64,000 nucleotides of DNA from Anoplopoma fimbria (taxonomy: Eukaryota; Chordata; Actinopteri; Perciformes; Anoplopomatidae). The translations under genes were made by a program, and so were the position numbers. The stretch's first letter is position 1; each line of letters opens with the position of its first letter. The stretch lies in assembly GCF_027596085.1 (NCBI RefSeq), contig NC_072464.1, forward strand, positions 10,870,233-10,934,232, given 5' to 3'. This document shows, piece after piece, positions 12,151 through 23,084 of the stretch. A model generated the notes under the pieces. That model saw only the letters and a program-made list of their open reading frames with translations, did not search any database and was not told the DNA's origin.

Positions 12151-13530
12151 TCCTACAGAAACCTTGTACGTAGAATGTTCTTGGACAATACACAAGGATG
12201 TAGTAAAGGTGATGGTGTGTGGAGAGTTTTCAGAAAACTCTGACGAACTCAAGTCAAGGAAGTATAATACAAGAGAGAGGACGTACCCAGAAACGGAACA
12301 GAATGGAGCTAACCAGTCACCAAGTAATGTCCTGTAGGAACTATTCCAGTGGAGACTCGGACAGGTCCAGATTGGAGTACTTTTGCCACAAGAACATTTA
12401 ATTTTGACTCATGAACTTCAGAATGTATGGGATTGTTGTGCATCAATTTCGCAAAAATGTTCTTGTGTTTTTTGATTATCTGACTATAAAGATGACTTTC
12501 AACATCAAAGAGGAATCAACCTAACTCAAAGTCAGCGTGGAGATGCTACAGTATATGTCTACTTTTTTCAAATAAAAAAAAATTTGTCATGAAAGTGGAA
12601 TGGAACAAGAGAAAGGAATAAGAAGAATTTGTGCTTTGTGAAGACTTTAGTGGAACTCCATCTTGTCTCTCGCTCCATGGTTTTGACTGTTTCTGTACAG
12701 TATATACGTGAGAGTGTGTGTGTGCGCTTGACAGACTGTATGTTTGTGTGGTATGTATGTGTCTGTATGTATAGGCATTCTATCAGTGACCTCTCAACTC
12801 CTCTTACCCAACTTTCATTGGGGGAGGAATGCCCCTAAAATACTGTACTGTTTACCATTGGTGGGCTATTCGAATTTTAGTCTATTTTAATTTCCTTTGT
12901 AACTCCAGTGTATAACAAACCAAACTATGACCTCATTAAGATAATAGTATTATTAAAAAAGCACAAACATGGACCGTCTGCAGAAAGCGTCTTCTTTCTC
13001 TATTTTTACCATTGAGAGCAACACAATAGGTGTGAGGGTCCTGGCAGCTTTGCAGCACAATGATAATCCCCAGTCCATTTTAAGTTGTCGAGGACTTTGG
13101 GCTCAGTGCTCCAAAACTTTCAGGACTCAACTTTTGCCAGCGTGAATAATACTGCTACTACCCAGATGTGCTTTGTGTGTTCTTCTTGTTCCTGTTTTGC
13201 TTTTGACTCTCTTGTTGACTCTGGGTAATAATCATTCCCACAGCAATAATCCCCCCCAATGGTCAGCAGAATGGGACAGGAGTGGCTGAATGCCACAGCA
13301 GGTATGCCAGGTATTATAGAACTAGAGTTAGGTAGATCTGGTACAATCTAGAAAGGCAGGTGTGGTGCCCAGAGCGAGACACGCGGAAATGTAAACACGT
13401 ACTGCGAACCATCCAGCTGACTTCCTCTCTTTTCTCTATTGTATAAGCTTGTCATGTGTTTCTCCATTGGCTTTGGTGCAGAATAGCCTGTGGTGATGGA
13501 CTACAAATAAAAGATATTGTTTTGGTACAT
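12151..13530 (+). other. bcl9: bcl9 3'UTR with two polyadenylation signals
   Basis: AATAAA hexamers lie at 12571-12576 and 13506-13511. The second is followed within 60 nt by a strongly GT-rich stretch (about 13548-13575) suited as a downstream element, so it is the more likely main 3' end. No conserved open frame is seen. Confidence 0.65.
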
Positions 13531-14714
13531 ACATGTTGTCTATGTAGAGTGTGTGTGTATGCGTGTGTGTGCGCATGTATGGGTCCCCATGGCTATTCAC
13601 CGCTTGTCAGTCATGTGGACCAGGCAGTGTCTCTCATTCTACACGTCAATCCAGCTTACCAACATTGCGCTCCAACAAAGAGAGCAAAGCATACAGAGAA
13701 GCAGTGTTGCCAAGATGACATTTTATCAGCAGGTATTTAGCAAGAGCTACTTTCAGAGGACACCTCACTTCCAAAAATAGGTGCAAGCATGTTGATGCAT
13801 TTGAACTCTACTAAACTAGTTGTTCTTTACTAACCCATGTTTTAAAGTTTTACTTTGCTGGTAGGAATAGTACACATGATGAGAGACAAAAAAAAAAGAC
13901 TTATCCATCGAAATCATTTGTCATCAAAGCAAACCTTTATATTTTACACAGCAGGTCACAGGAACGTCTCGCTGATGAGGTATAACGCGTGTTATTGTAA
14001 CACAGGTCTATATAACGGGCATGTATTCATACATACATACATTATACCATGGTCTGATGGTACCAACAAATCCTCACAAGAAGGCAAGCTAATGTTTCAA
14101 TCTTAAAACATACCGAAGCAGAATTATTCCATTTCTGCAGATTCTACAAGGTTATGAAGACATTCACCTACACACTAATATGCAGTCCCAAACATTAGAT
14201 ACAGTACATGGACTGATTAGTATATTTAGAGGAATGAAAAGATTTGATTGTGAACACAACCAAATTTGCAGAACAATTGCATCAGCAATCACATTACAGC
14301 ATTGGTGCCACATTAGCCTTAAATAAATATCACTTGTTTAGGCAACCCTTATGTAGCTTAATACTCTGTGCCATATACCTCAAAAATGAAAGTATGTATT
14401 TGTCATCTGCTTTTAAAGATGTGTGACCGGCAAGACAGTTGGTTTTGCTGATCAGAAAAACATAGCCCTCAACATCAAGGCAAACAGACACATATTCACC
14501 AAGCATCTGATAACACGTAAACACTGTTTAGCAAAATTAATCTGCAGTTAAACTTGTCAATATGTCATAACCATTAAATCCATCTTGAATTTGAACCTAA
14601 TTTGATGGAGTGAGAGAGGAAGATGTAAAGTAAACAAAAACATGATGTATGCTACCTTTAAGAGTTTAATGTCATAGAAAGCACTGTGTTGAGACTTGAG
14701 GGTTTGTTGAGGGT
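13531..14714 (-). other. acp6 3'UTR / bcl9-acp6 intergenic
   Basis: This is the interval between the two convergent genes. It is AT-rich with no conserved coding sequence. The nearest hexamer after the acp6 stop is the ATTAAA variant at 14665-14670. Any longer 3'UTR would run toward about 13900. Confidence 0.5.
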
Positions 14715-17700
14715 TCAGGGTTTAGTCAGGCCCTCTGTGCTGTTACAAAGTGACTGGTAGCCCTCAGAGTTCAGTGAGTATGCTGAGAGGGCCTGCTTGA
14801 ACTCCTCCAGGGGGCAGTAGACTCCACTACAACCTGGTATAAGTTGATCCTAGAAAGAGATAAGCAACTTTAAGTAAAACCACAACATGGGGGGGGGGAA
14901 TGCAAAAGTTTGTCAAATAAACAGACACATTCTTGTCCCCTACCTGGCCGATGTATGACACTTTAACAAAGGACTTGTTGGTCTCTCGGTGTTGGTGCAG
15001 CTCCATAGTGATATCGGCGGCAAATGGTGGCCATCTCATGTCATAAATCCCCAGAGCCATCAAACAGGGAATCAATGTGGTATCATGTGCAGAGTACAAA
15101 AATAGCTTCCTGATGGAGAGATCATTTTAACCGTTTACAACTTTAAAAACCAATCACAGTGAAGTTTGTGCAAAACATGTGTGAGTCAATCAAGAGGGGT
15201 CCAACCTGTCTGGCTCTGATACGGTGCCCTCAAGTTTCTCCTCAATGTTGGTTAAGAATGAGTGCAGGAGGGGTCCCACACACAGCTGCAGGTTCTCCCT
15301 GCTAGAAAAAGAGCAGAAGAATTAAAGCTGGTCTGTTGAACTCTTAACAAATGGTCTACATGAAAAAAAACGACCCTTTTCAAACGCCCCTCCTCTGCTG
15401 ACTTTGTCTGATCTAACCTGTTGTTGTTTTCATACACATGGCAGATCATTTCCACAGCTCTCTGTTCCACTTTATTCCTCCAGGTGTCCAGCCCTGATGG
15501 GCAGGGGAGGCCGTGCGCCTGTTAATGAGCAGAGACTTGACACAGTCAGAATCACCTTTGAAGCTGAGCAACACAAACCTCAAAAGGGGCCATCGTCTTG
15601 TCATGAGATATTTTTTACAGCTTTTTCCCTATATCATAGTATTTTCCAAAATGGTGACTATTGTGGGCCAATGAAATCCATTAGTAGCTTTATTTAGTTT
15701 AGATTTATTGACTAACAAATGTGTTGCTTTAATTTGTGTGTTAGTATGTATGAGTTATAAATGATAACGTGTGGATCCCAACATAATCGGCCAGAATTTT
15801 AAGAGTAGGGCTTCAGTATTTGGCTTTGGCAGGGAAGAGGGAAACAATCAGTTAATTCAGGAAAGGCCAATAAAGCTGCCCCCTCGGTCTTGTTTAAGAT
15901 CCTGTTGTGGCCTCAGTATGCACATTTACCGTAAAAGATGGTTATTTTAACATAAAATGCCATTCTAAAGTCTGATATGCAAAAATATATATAGTTTCAG
16001 TCTCTCTTTTACGGACTGAATTAGAACTTATTTTGAGATATCTTGAATAACGGCCATGAGTAAATACCCTCAATGTTTAAACCCAAATCATGCTGAATCT
16101 GTTATTTTAGCTTGTTAAATGACTAGAAGCTCGATGAACTCGGTTGTGGAGTTCCATCTTGCATAAGTAGCAGCTTGCCGGGTGGCCGCCTCCAGCCGGG
16201 CCAAGTCCTCATAGTAATCGTATGTATTCTGATAGCTTGTGGTGAGACCTAATAAAAGTCATATGAATCATGAAGCGGCAGTGTCACCTCTCTGGCAACC
16301 ATGTCGTCCCTAATGAGGATGAAGTCGATGTGCTGGTGAGCGGCAATGCCCAACTCGTTCTGGATGCTCTGAAGGTCTGCTGCAATGTCTGGCAGAGTGG
16401 ACGACTCTGCCCAGCGGTGGCTGCACAGAACACAAAGAGTGTCAGCCAAGAAACACAGACACACCGTGACAACCTGTCAGAGGCATCTCGACTCTGGATT
16501 CCAGTTTTGGGTAGCGAGTGCACAGGATGTTTTTATGGGCTGGTATGAAAATAAACTTGACATACCTGACAAGGAACTTGAGCAGCTTGCATCCATGGTA
16601 GTTAGGATACAGGATTTCAGATCCTGACGCCGTTGTTAATATAGGAACAATTTCTTCAAGTAGAACAGAAGATGAAACAAAAACAGATTAGATGAGATCC
16701 AGAAAATATTAATAACATCATGCACATATGGCTTTCTGTACTCCTACCTGTTTGTTTTTGCAGGAAGAGCCCCGCTACCAGGCACTTGGCAGATTCAATG
16801 GTCCTCACAATGTTTGTGGAACGCACACTAAAAATGGAAAAAAGAGGTCACGGACGGCAGCCAACTTAAAAAAGGTAAGCATTTAAGCTGTTATCGTTTG
16901 TACTGCTCTCATAAGCACAATGTATCAAAACTGTGGTTTACAGAAAACTGCAAGTGGCTCTTGCTACTCTTTGTTTGTTTGTTGTGTGAGCTGGGTGAAA
17001 TTGAAAATGAGGTGCACTTTTTGTTTTACTGTCCTGTCTACGAGGACATAAGGGATGTCCTCTTTAGTAAAATGACTTCCATTTATGTTGATTTCTTTTG
17101 GCTGGATGGCTATGAAAAACTCGAGTTGTGTTTTTGGAAAGGAACCTTCTATGTAGCAGATTTTATTTGCCAGGCCTGGGAGAGAAGGCAGAATGTTTTG
17201 TTTAAGATTGAGCGATGAAGCAACCGGTTGTTTTGTAATCAAATGTGACTTGATGAGATGTGGATCCACTGCAGCTGTATTGTTGGTGTCTTGTAAACCC
17301 ATGAGGGTTGGGCACGTTCTGTGCATGACACGAAAAAAAATAAATATCTATCTATCTGTCTATCTATCTATCTATCTATCTATATGATTTGCAAAACTTA
17401 CTAGACCTCAGCTGGGCTGAAGGTGGAGCTGAGGAAATGGGTCTCCTCGATGTATCTCCTCCTGAGCTTTTTGCCCAGCTCATACAGCTGCTGCATGCCA
17501 ATCGTGGTCAGCTGACCGGGGAACGTGCCACCCTGCCAATTGTGACAAACAGGATCAGGTTTCACTCAGAGATGTGGCCGAACAAACACACAACTGCTAT
17601 GGCATGCAGGAATCAAGGGTGAATGTGGTACAAGGATGGCAGGAGTCCACATTGTGGGAATTAGTTTCAAAGCTAAATCCCATAAACCTCTTTAGCAGAG

Positions 17701-18656
17701 CAGCTAACTCAGCACAGGAAACTGCCATTTTTTATGGACAGAGGCTGGCAAACATATCTCACTTGGAAGCTTCACACACAGTTCAACATTGTTACTGAGA
17801 GGTTTTGAATAAATGAACCTGTTTTAATTTCATCTGTAATGCTTTGTAATGAATCCTAGAGGCCACTAGAGGGAAGGTTTCTGAATCCACAAGGTGCATC
17901 GCATCGATAAAGCAAAAAACATCTAAATATAAAGGAGACTACACAAAGTATGTCAATTATGTTGCACACAGGTAATCAAATAACATTAAACAAAAAGCAC
18001 AGTAAAAGGTTCAAGTGAACTATGCCAGATTGCTCAATGTCAGAGCCCTGTCCAGGAACACCTAAAGAGATGTTTGACACATTTCCAGGTGGTCCCTCTA
18101 TATCATCTTCACACAAAGCCTCTTAACAAGAACCAACTAGACAAGTCGCTGGACCTTAATTTCTTCCTTCAGCTCCTTTCTTATCCGACCACATTCTACA
18201 ACACAAAGCACACCTACGTTCAGCACGTTTTTCCGATAGCTGTCTTCTACAGGAGCTGGGGGTCTAGGGCCACCGTCAAGGTTTTTCACTTCATAGTTGA
18301 TGTGGGTGTGTGCTGGAGGCTCCAAGAGTGTTGCCGCCCATTCGACCTTGACCCCAACAAAGAATTGTTATACATACATCATCTTTATAGACACAAGCAC
18401 TGAACAAGTTGATGAATAAAAAAAAAAGGGGTTTTACCTCCATTACATCAGGTATTGACTTTAGAGGCGTTCTAGCACCATGTCGGAACAGGACTTGGAC
18501 CAATTTTAGCTCGTAGGGAGAACTAGGATTTGTATAAGCAGAGGTGCAACTGGAAGCAACCTGGTCAGAGTCAGCTTGCTTCTGTGACCACAGCATTGAC
18601 CCAAAAGCCACTGACATGGAACCTAAAACACCTGCTTTGGTCCAAAGATTCCTCAT
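14715..18656 (-). CDS. acp6: Lysophosphatidic acid phosphatase type 6
   Basis: Histidine acid phosphatase that hydrolyses lysophosphatidic acid to monoacylglycerol, known as a mitochondrial enzyme. Ten coding exons on the minus strand, in transcript order: 18656-18438, 18346-18218, 17532-17402, 16827-16748, 16653-16566, 16420-16288, 15518-15418, 15298-15206, 15109-14944 and 14849-14715. All junctions are GT-AG, phases fit, and the sum is 1275 nt (424 residues; human 428). The catalytic RHGARTP motif is at residues 58-64, with His59 the expected nucleophile. The second active-site HD pair is in [10 protein letters not shown], at about residues 333-334. Further matches to human ACP6 include [29 protein letters not shown] and [13 protein letters not shown]. 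The N-terminus is hydrophobic and basic, fitting an organelle-targeting leader. The gene is intact and converges on bcl9. An ATTAAA at 14665-14670 (minus strand) is a possible polyadenylation signal. Confidence 0.95.
15519..16287 (-). other. acp6 intron 6 containing a coding-like segment
   Basis: This 769-nt intron contains, on the minus strand at 16258-16115, an open stretch of 47 codons ending in TAA. It has a GC-rich third position, whereas the flanks are AT-rich. It reads in part [19 protein letters not shown] and then [10 protein letters not shown]. It is not part of ACP6, whose flanking exons join without it, and I do not recognise it. Confidence 0.5.
16930..17390 (+). mobile_element. 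LINE 3' fragment (reverse-transcriptase tail)
   Basis: The plus strand has an open frame ending at 17218 that contains [20 protein letters not shown]. This is the cysteine/histidine-bearing C-terminal pattern of LINE ORF2 proteins. A 3'UTR, an A-rich AATAAATAT stretch and a CTAT/CTGT tetranucleotide tail at 17347-17383 follow. The element fills most of acp6 intron 3 (16828-17401) in antisense orientation, and its tail ends about a dozen bases from the splice donor. It is 5'-truncated; the family is unassigned. Confidence 0.75.
17347..17383. repeat. (CTAT)n tetranucleotide repeat
   Basis: About nine CTAT/CTGT units form the 3' tail of the LINE fragment next to acp6 exon 3. Confidence 0.9.
17533..18217 (-). 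other. acp6 intron 2
   Basis: This 685-nt intron lies between the exons ending ...SYRKNVLN and starting GGTFPGQL. No coding or repeat signal is recognised. Confidence 0.75.
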
Positions 18657-18663
18657 GGCTAAG

Positions 18664-19922
18664 CTGTGAAATAAACAGACATATTGTTATTAGTGTCTTA
18701 ATTAACTACACAGGCATTACTGTTAATATTAAGAGGAAGGTTAAGAAAAACTTTTATCATAATGACAGTAATGTTTACATAAATCATTTTCAGAAGCAAT
18801 ATCCACTGTTGGAAACAATCTGGTACATTCCTTGCTGATAAAAAACTGACTTTGTCCTCAGATTTGAAGACCTAGTTTCATTCCCTCGGCTCACCTTATC
18901 TGGGTGAACCAAAGTAGATGTTTCCTCCTTACCCGGCGTCTCTTTCTTACCTATGCTTATGTCATATACCCGCTAGAGGTTAATGTAACCAGTTTATCAT
19001 ATACACATCTGTGTGTTTCATTAAACTTAAGCATGCACTGATACCGATATCCGGCCGATACTGACTCAAATAGTTAAATACTCAATACGTTATATTCTGG
19101 AATTTGAATTACTGTTTAAGTTTTGACCTATTTGTTGCTGCTTCAAAAAAGGTCTACACTTCGCCCATGTTTTAAGGAATAATATGTTGTATAAATCAAG
19201 CTATTAATGAAATATGAACTAATCTCTCTGTAAAACCCTTCAGAACATATAAAGATGAAAGTATGCTGTATGTCAGACTTCCTGCTTAAAGTATGAGAAA
19301 AACTTAATTGTGAGAAAACAGCCCTTTAAAAAGGTATGTATTGTAAAATGACATACATTTTGCAAAACACTACAAGTAAATAGGGTAAATATTTCATATC
19401 ACCATAACACTTCCCTAGTTAATTACTTACTTACATAAGACCATTACTTTTTGCATTATAAGTTATCTCAATTGTAATGTTTAAATATGTAAATGAGGCA
19501 TTATCTAATGGATAAGAAATAACATTTATTTTAGGCACTTAATAGTATATATGTGTATACATACACACACACATATATACTATTTAGTGCCTTATACTAT
19601 TAAGTACACACTCAGTAGCTCCCTCACAAAAGGAGAAAGTCTAAGCTTGTATTGTACAGCTACATGCATTACTAGAATAATTGCAAAAAGCAACATATAT
19701 ATATACTGTTTGTTTGGAAATGCTCAACGCAATCTCTCAAATTCAAGCACGTTGAGAGAACATGTTTGTGCGCAGGGCTAGCTCGGTGCCACACATCGTG
19801 ACAACATGAGGTCTGACCTCGGTCGCGACAGTCGTCCTAGCTAGCTGCACCATGACAACGAGGCTCTCTCGTTAGACGGTTAAACTAACGGTCAGACGTT
19901 AGTTAGCACACTAGCTACTCAC
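18664..19922 (-). other. acp6 first intron (5'UTR intron)
   Basis: The acceptor TTTCACAG lies seven bases before the acp6 start codon and the donor GTGAGTAG is at 19922-19915. The intron contains an inverted repeat at 19533-19592 and a short GATACCGATATCCGGCCGATACTG motif (about 19040) seen in dispersed teleost repeats. No coding signal is seen. Confidence 0.6.
19533..19592. repeat. Inverted repeat, 24-nt arms
   Basis: Arms 19533-19556 and 19569-19592 are reverse complements with one mismatch (AGGCACTTAATAG against CTATTTAGTGCCT). A short TACATAC/ACAC loop separates them. It could be a small foldback element. Confidence 0.85.
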
Positions 19923-20040
19923 TTTATGAATCGAAGTTCTTCGGCGTCTCTCGATGGAAAACACGGCGTTGTGTAAACGATAAATTCTCATAACATTAGG
20001 CAACTCTGCTCACCGCTTCAAGTCAAAGACATGCCGGGAA
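19923..20040 (-). other. acp6: acp6 noncoding first exon (predicted)
   Basis: On the minus strand ...GATTCATAAA is followed by the donor GTGAGTAG. The preceding sequence is locally CpG-containing and ends upstream at a ZNF143-like motif. The transcription start is not defined. Confidence 0.45.
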
Positions 20041-20050
20041 CTGTAGGGTA
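20029..20050 (-). promoter_or_regulatory. ZNF143/STAF-like site, minus orientation
   Basis: The reverse complement reads CTACAGTTCCCGGCATG, matching the ACTACAnnTCCCRGMATGC consensus of ZNF143. It is at the expected acp6 transcription start. Confidence 0.7.
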
Positions 20051-20098
20051 GCAAATTCAACTCTACGTTCAAAGTAAAGGTAATAGCTAGGTGGACAG

Positions 20099-20118
20099 AA
20101 CTACGTTTCCCGGCATGC
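20099..20118 (+). promoter_or_regulatory. ZNF143/STAF-like site, plus orientation
   Basis: ACTACGTTTCCCGGCATGC matches the ZNF143 consensus. It lies about 70 bp from the first site in the opposite orientation, just upstream of acp6. Confidence 0.7.
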
Positions 20119-20129
20119 ACAGTGGGAAT

Positions 20130-21830
20130 CTATCTTCTTCTTCTTTTATTAAAAAGAAGGTAGAAAAGATGCATCAAAGCGCGCTAGTGCCACCTACAGG
20201 TGTATCAGTGTAATTACTTAATCGTAAAAAAGACATTACAACATCTAGGCCTCCTAAAATAATATTCATTTATAACAGTTTTATACAATTTATACAGTTT
20301 TTATACAGCTAAGAATAGTTTCATTGTAAAGATAAGAACCAGAAAATATGTAACTATAAATGTGCAATTGTATTTGATAGACTTAATCATTCTAAGCTTT
20401 CTAAATTATTCATCATATAATTTAGTTATGTACAGTAATAATACAAAAAGTGGACATTGAATGTGAAACCTGCTTTGGGAGTAATGGCTTTTGAACTTTA
20501 TTTATCATTTTCAATTCCATCCTTCCTTATGTTTTTTTATTTATACTTTTACTCCACTACATTAAGGAAGTAAATATTGTAGTTTTTAAAATTTCCAAAA
20601 CATATAGTATATGATACATTGTGGTACCCAGTATATAAAATAGCAAAAAATAGCTGCTACAGGTCAATGCATCCTGAATGATAGTTCAACCATATCTGTA
20701 ATTAATTAAAACTCAGAGACAAGATTTTGCTGCTTACATACCTGAGTGAATGTTTGATTCACTTTTGATTAAGTAATGATCACTTCTTCCACCACTGAAT
20801 AATACCCACCCTCCATCTTGAATGCAGATTCTTCTAATTGGAAAGGCCTGTGGCAAATATTTGACCATTTATCCCCAAAATAAATTATTCATAGAGGTGA
20901 CAAAATGTGCGTTAGCACTGAACATTATTGGGTTTATTGTTGTATCGGCAGTCTTTTGGAGAACCAAACCTATGGTGGTGGTAAACTGCGTTTATAAAGC
21001 ACTTTTCTAGTCTTAACAACCACTCAAAGGGCTTTTTCAACACAAGCCAGCATTCACCCATTTACACAAACATTCATACACTGGTGGCAGAGGTTATCAT
21101 ACAAGGTGCCCGTTTTTCAGTGTGTAATACATTCACATGCATATTCCCCCCTGAATTGCCACTGCATACAGGTTTTTTTCAGGATTGTCCAAAACAGGGG
21201 AGCCTTGGTTAGTTTTCTATATAAATACACGAAGCAGACCACAACAAATACCTCTATCATACTATAAAAAACATCACCTCAGCTTTGCCCATGGATGATT
21301 TACAGAGAGAAGATTTTATGGGCAGCAATTTGAAGTCATCAACCTGGCTGCTCCTTATTCAATGATAATAAAAATAGGGTAATTTTGCAGAGGTGAATCT
21401 GATCTGCAACAAACAAACAAAATGGCATCTACTGTAGCTTTGCTTCGACTCAGCTTGTGACAGCCCAAGTTGGATATTAGCGCTCAGCTTCTTTGTTTGT
21501 GTAAATACTGCACATCCCCTCCAGTCTGTCCCCTGCAGGTCCTTTCTGGTGAAAACAGACTGGGAAAAAAATGCAAGTAGTGAGAGGATACAGATCTAAA
21601 AGTGCGGGAAATTCTTCATATATGTCTGCTCTTCAACATCTCTTGTTTATTTCCACTCATCCTTTAGTTCATAGCATTTCAATATTAACCACAAGATTTT
21701 CTGAGCTGAGTGTTATATAGCATGGATTTAATATTTCAGTTAGTAACACACATCTGATGTTTCATAAAGATTTTAAGAAGTACTTGCATTAATTACACAC
21801 CTTGAGGACAACAGAGCAGATTTTACAGTT
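20130..21830. other. acp6-gja5 intergenic region
   Basis: AT-rich with no recognised gene. It holds a (TTC)n patch (about 20133), a fragment of the TACTTTTACTCCACTACATT dispersed repeat (about 20520-20600) and a SINE/hAT-like tail at 20980-21180. Confidence 0.6.
20980..21180 (-). mobile_element. Teleost short interspersed repeat fragment
   Basis: The text from TTTATAAAGCACTTTTCTAG through CCACTCAAAGGGCTTT, CAGCATTCACCCATTTACAC and GGTGGCAGAGG matches, in reverse, the 3' half of a tRNA-SINE-like repeat that is very abundant in percomorph genomes. Its 3' end is degraded. The class name is from memory, not from a search. Confidence 0.6.
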
Positions 21831-23084
21831 GATGATTTCTTTATTTGTGATGAGTTAGTGATGACATTTATTGCATGAAGGTCTGTGTGAAAGAACCAGA
21901 AAAACTAAACAAGATTTATGTGTTTTATATGAAGTTTGTTGTGCGACATAAACATAAACAACCTGTACATTGATGAAATGAAATACCATACATTCAAAGA
22001 TATCAACTGAAACATACATTGCATGTAACAAGTTCACTATTTACATAAATGGCTTCAGGACAGAAACTGAAAAGCACAAGTGCAATGTTGCCACCGAGTG
22101 GCCGGATCTCCTCATAACAGCATCCAACAGGACGTCTTCTTTCTCTTTTCCCTTCAATCCCTCTTGATAGGGAACATCCTAAAACAGGCTACATTCTGCA
22201 CACAAAGTCTCCTGTCAAATATATAACTAATGATAACAGTTTTACTCACACCTTTTTTTTGGATTATAAAGGGATTATTCTTGAGATACATTTCATGTTT
22301 GCTGACCTGTGTAGTGCAATCAGGTTAGCAAATCAACAGATGGCTTAATTTAAATGAACAGTCTTTGCAATGGCTTTTTGAAAAATATACATATAAAAAC
22401 ATGTCATATGAAAGAGATTTTTTTTCACACTTGTTAAGGCACTTTACCTTGATTCATTGCATATACGCTGCATAAAAAACATCTTATTTATATACATCCA
22501 AGCTTCACAGTTTATTGCATATTTAGTCCCTATTTTCTCTAAATCTTTCATGTTCAATTAATTGAATAGTTGACTATCTGAGCCATATTTTGCTTTCTAA
22601 TTAGATTATTTCCCTAAGTCATCTCACACCAAGCACCTAGCATCACGTCATTTTCTTTTTTAGCTCTTAGTTTTTGCCTTTAACTGTTTTACTAAAACAT
22701 AAATTATATTCCTTTATTCCTTTATTGATCCCCATGGGGGGAATAAATGTGCAATAGTCAGGTATTACACCTGTTACCCTGTTCACATATCGAAAATACT
22801 TTTTCTTTTGCAGTTTGGTTTTTTGAGCTCTTGGACAGATTGGTTCAGAAACACTAGCTGCTCACAGAGCTCACACAGGTCAAGTTCACATGGACCACTC
22901 ACAGATCTCAGGATCTCTTTCTAAAGTGAACATTTAGTCCATCCTCTATGATCAAGTGTCTGACTTCAATGCCAGAGTTTGCATAATTAGCTTCATGCTT
23001 TGACCCCTTCACTCAGTAATAACTTAGTCTCCTCTTTGGGTCTTTCTAAACTCATCTCTCTGTTCCTTCTCTTTGGTGGTGAGT
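21815..23084 (-). other. gja5: gja5 3'UTR
   Basis: The minus strand has two AATAAA signals, at 21867-21872 and 21840-21845, about 1.2 kb after the gja5 stop. A retroposon-like 3' tail lies inside at about 22700-22745 (minus: ATGGGGATCAATAAAGGAAT). No coding signal is seen. Confidence 0.55.

Noticed and set aside
16898..17218. Host gene exon in acp6 intron 3
   Set aside because: The residues match the LINE ORF2 C-terminal pattern, in antisense to acp6.
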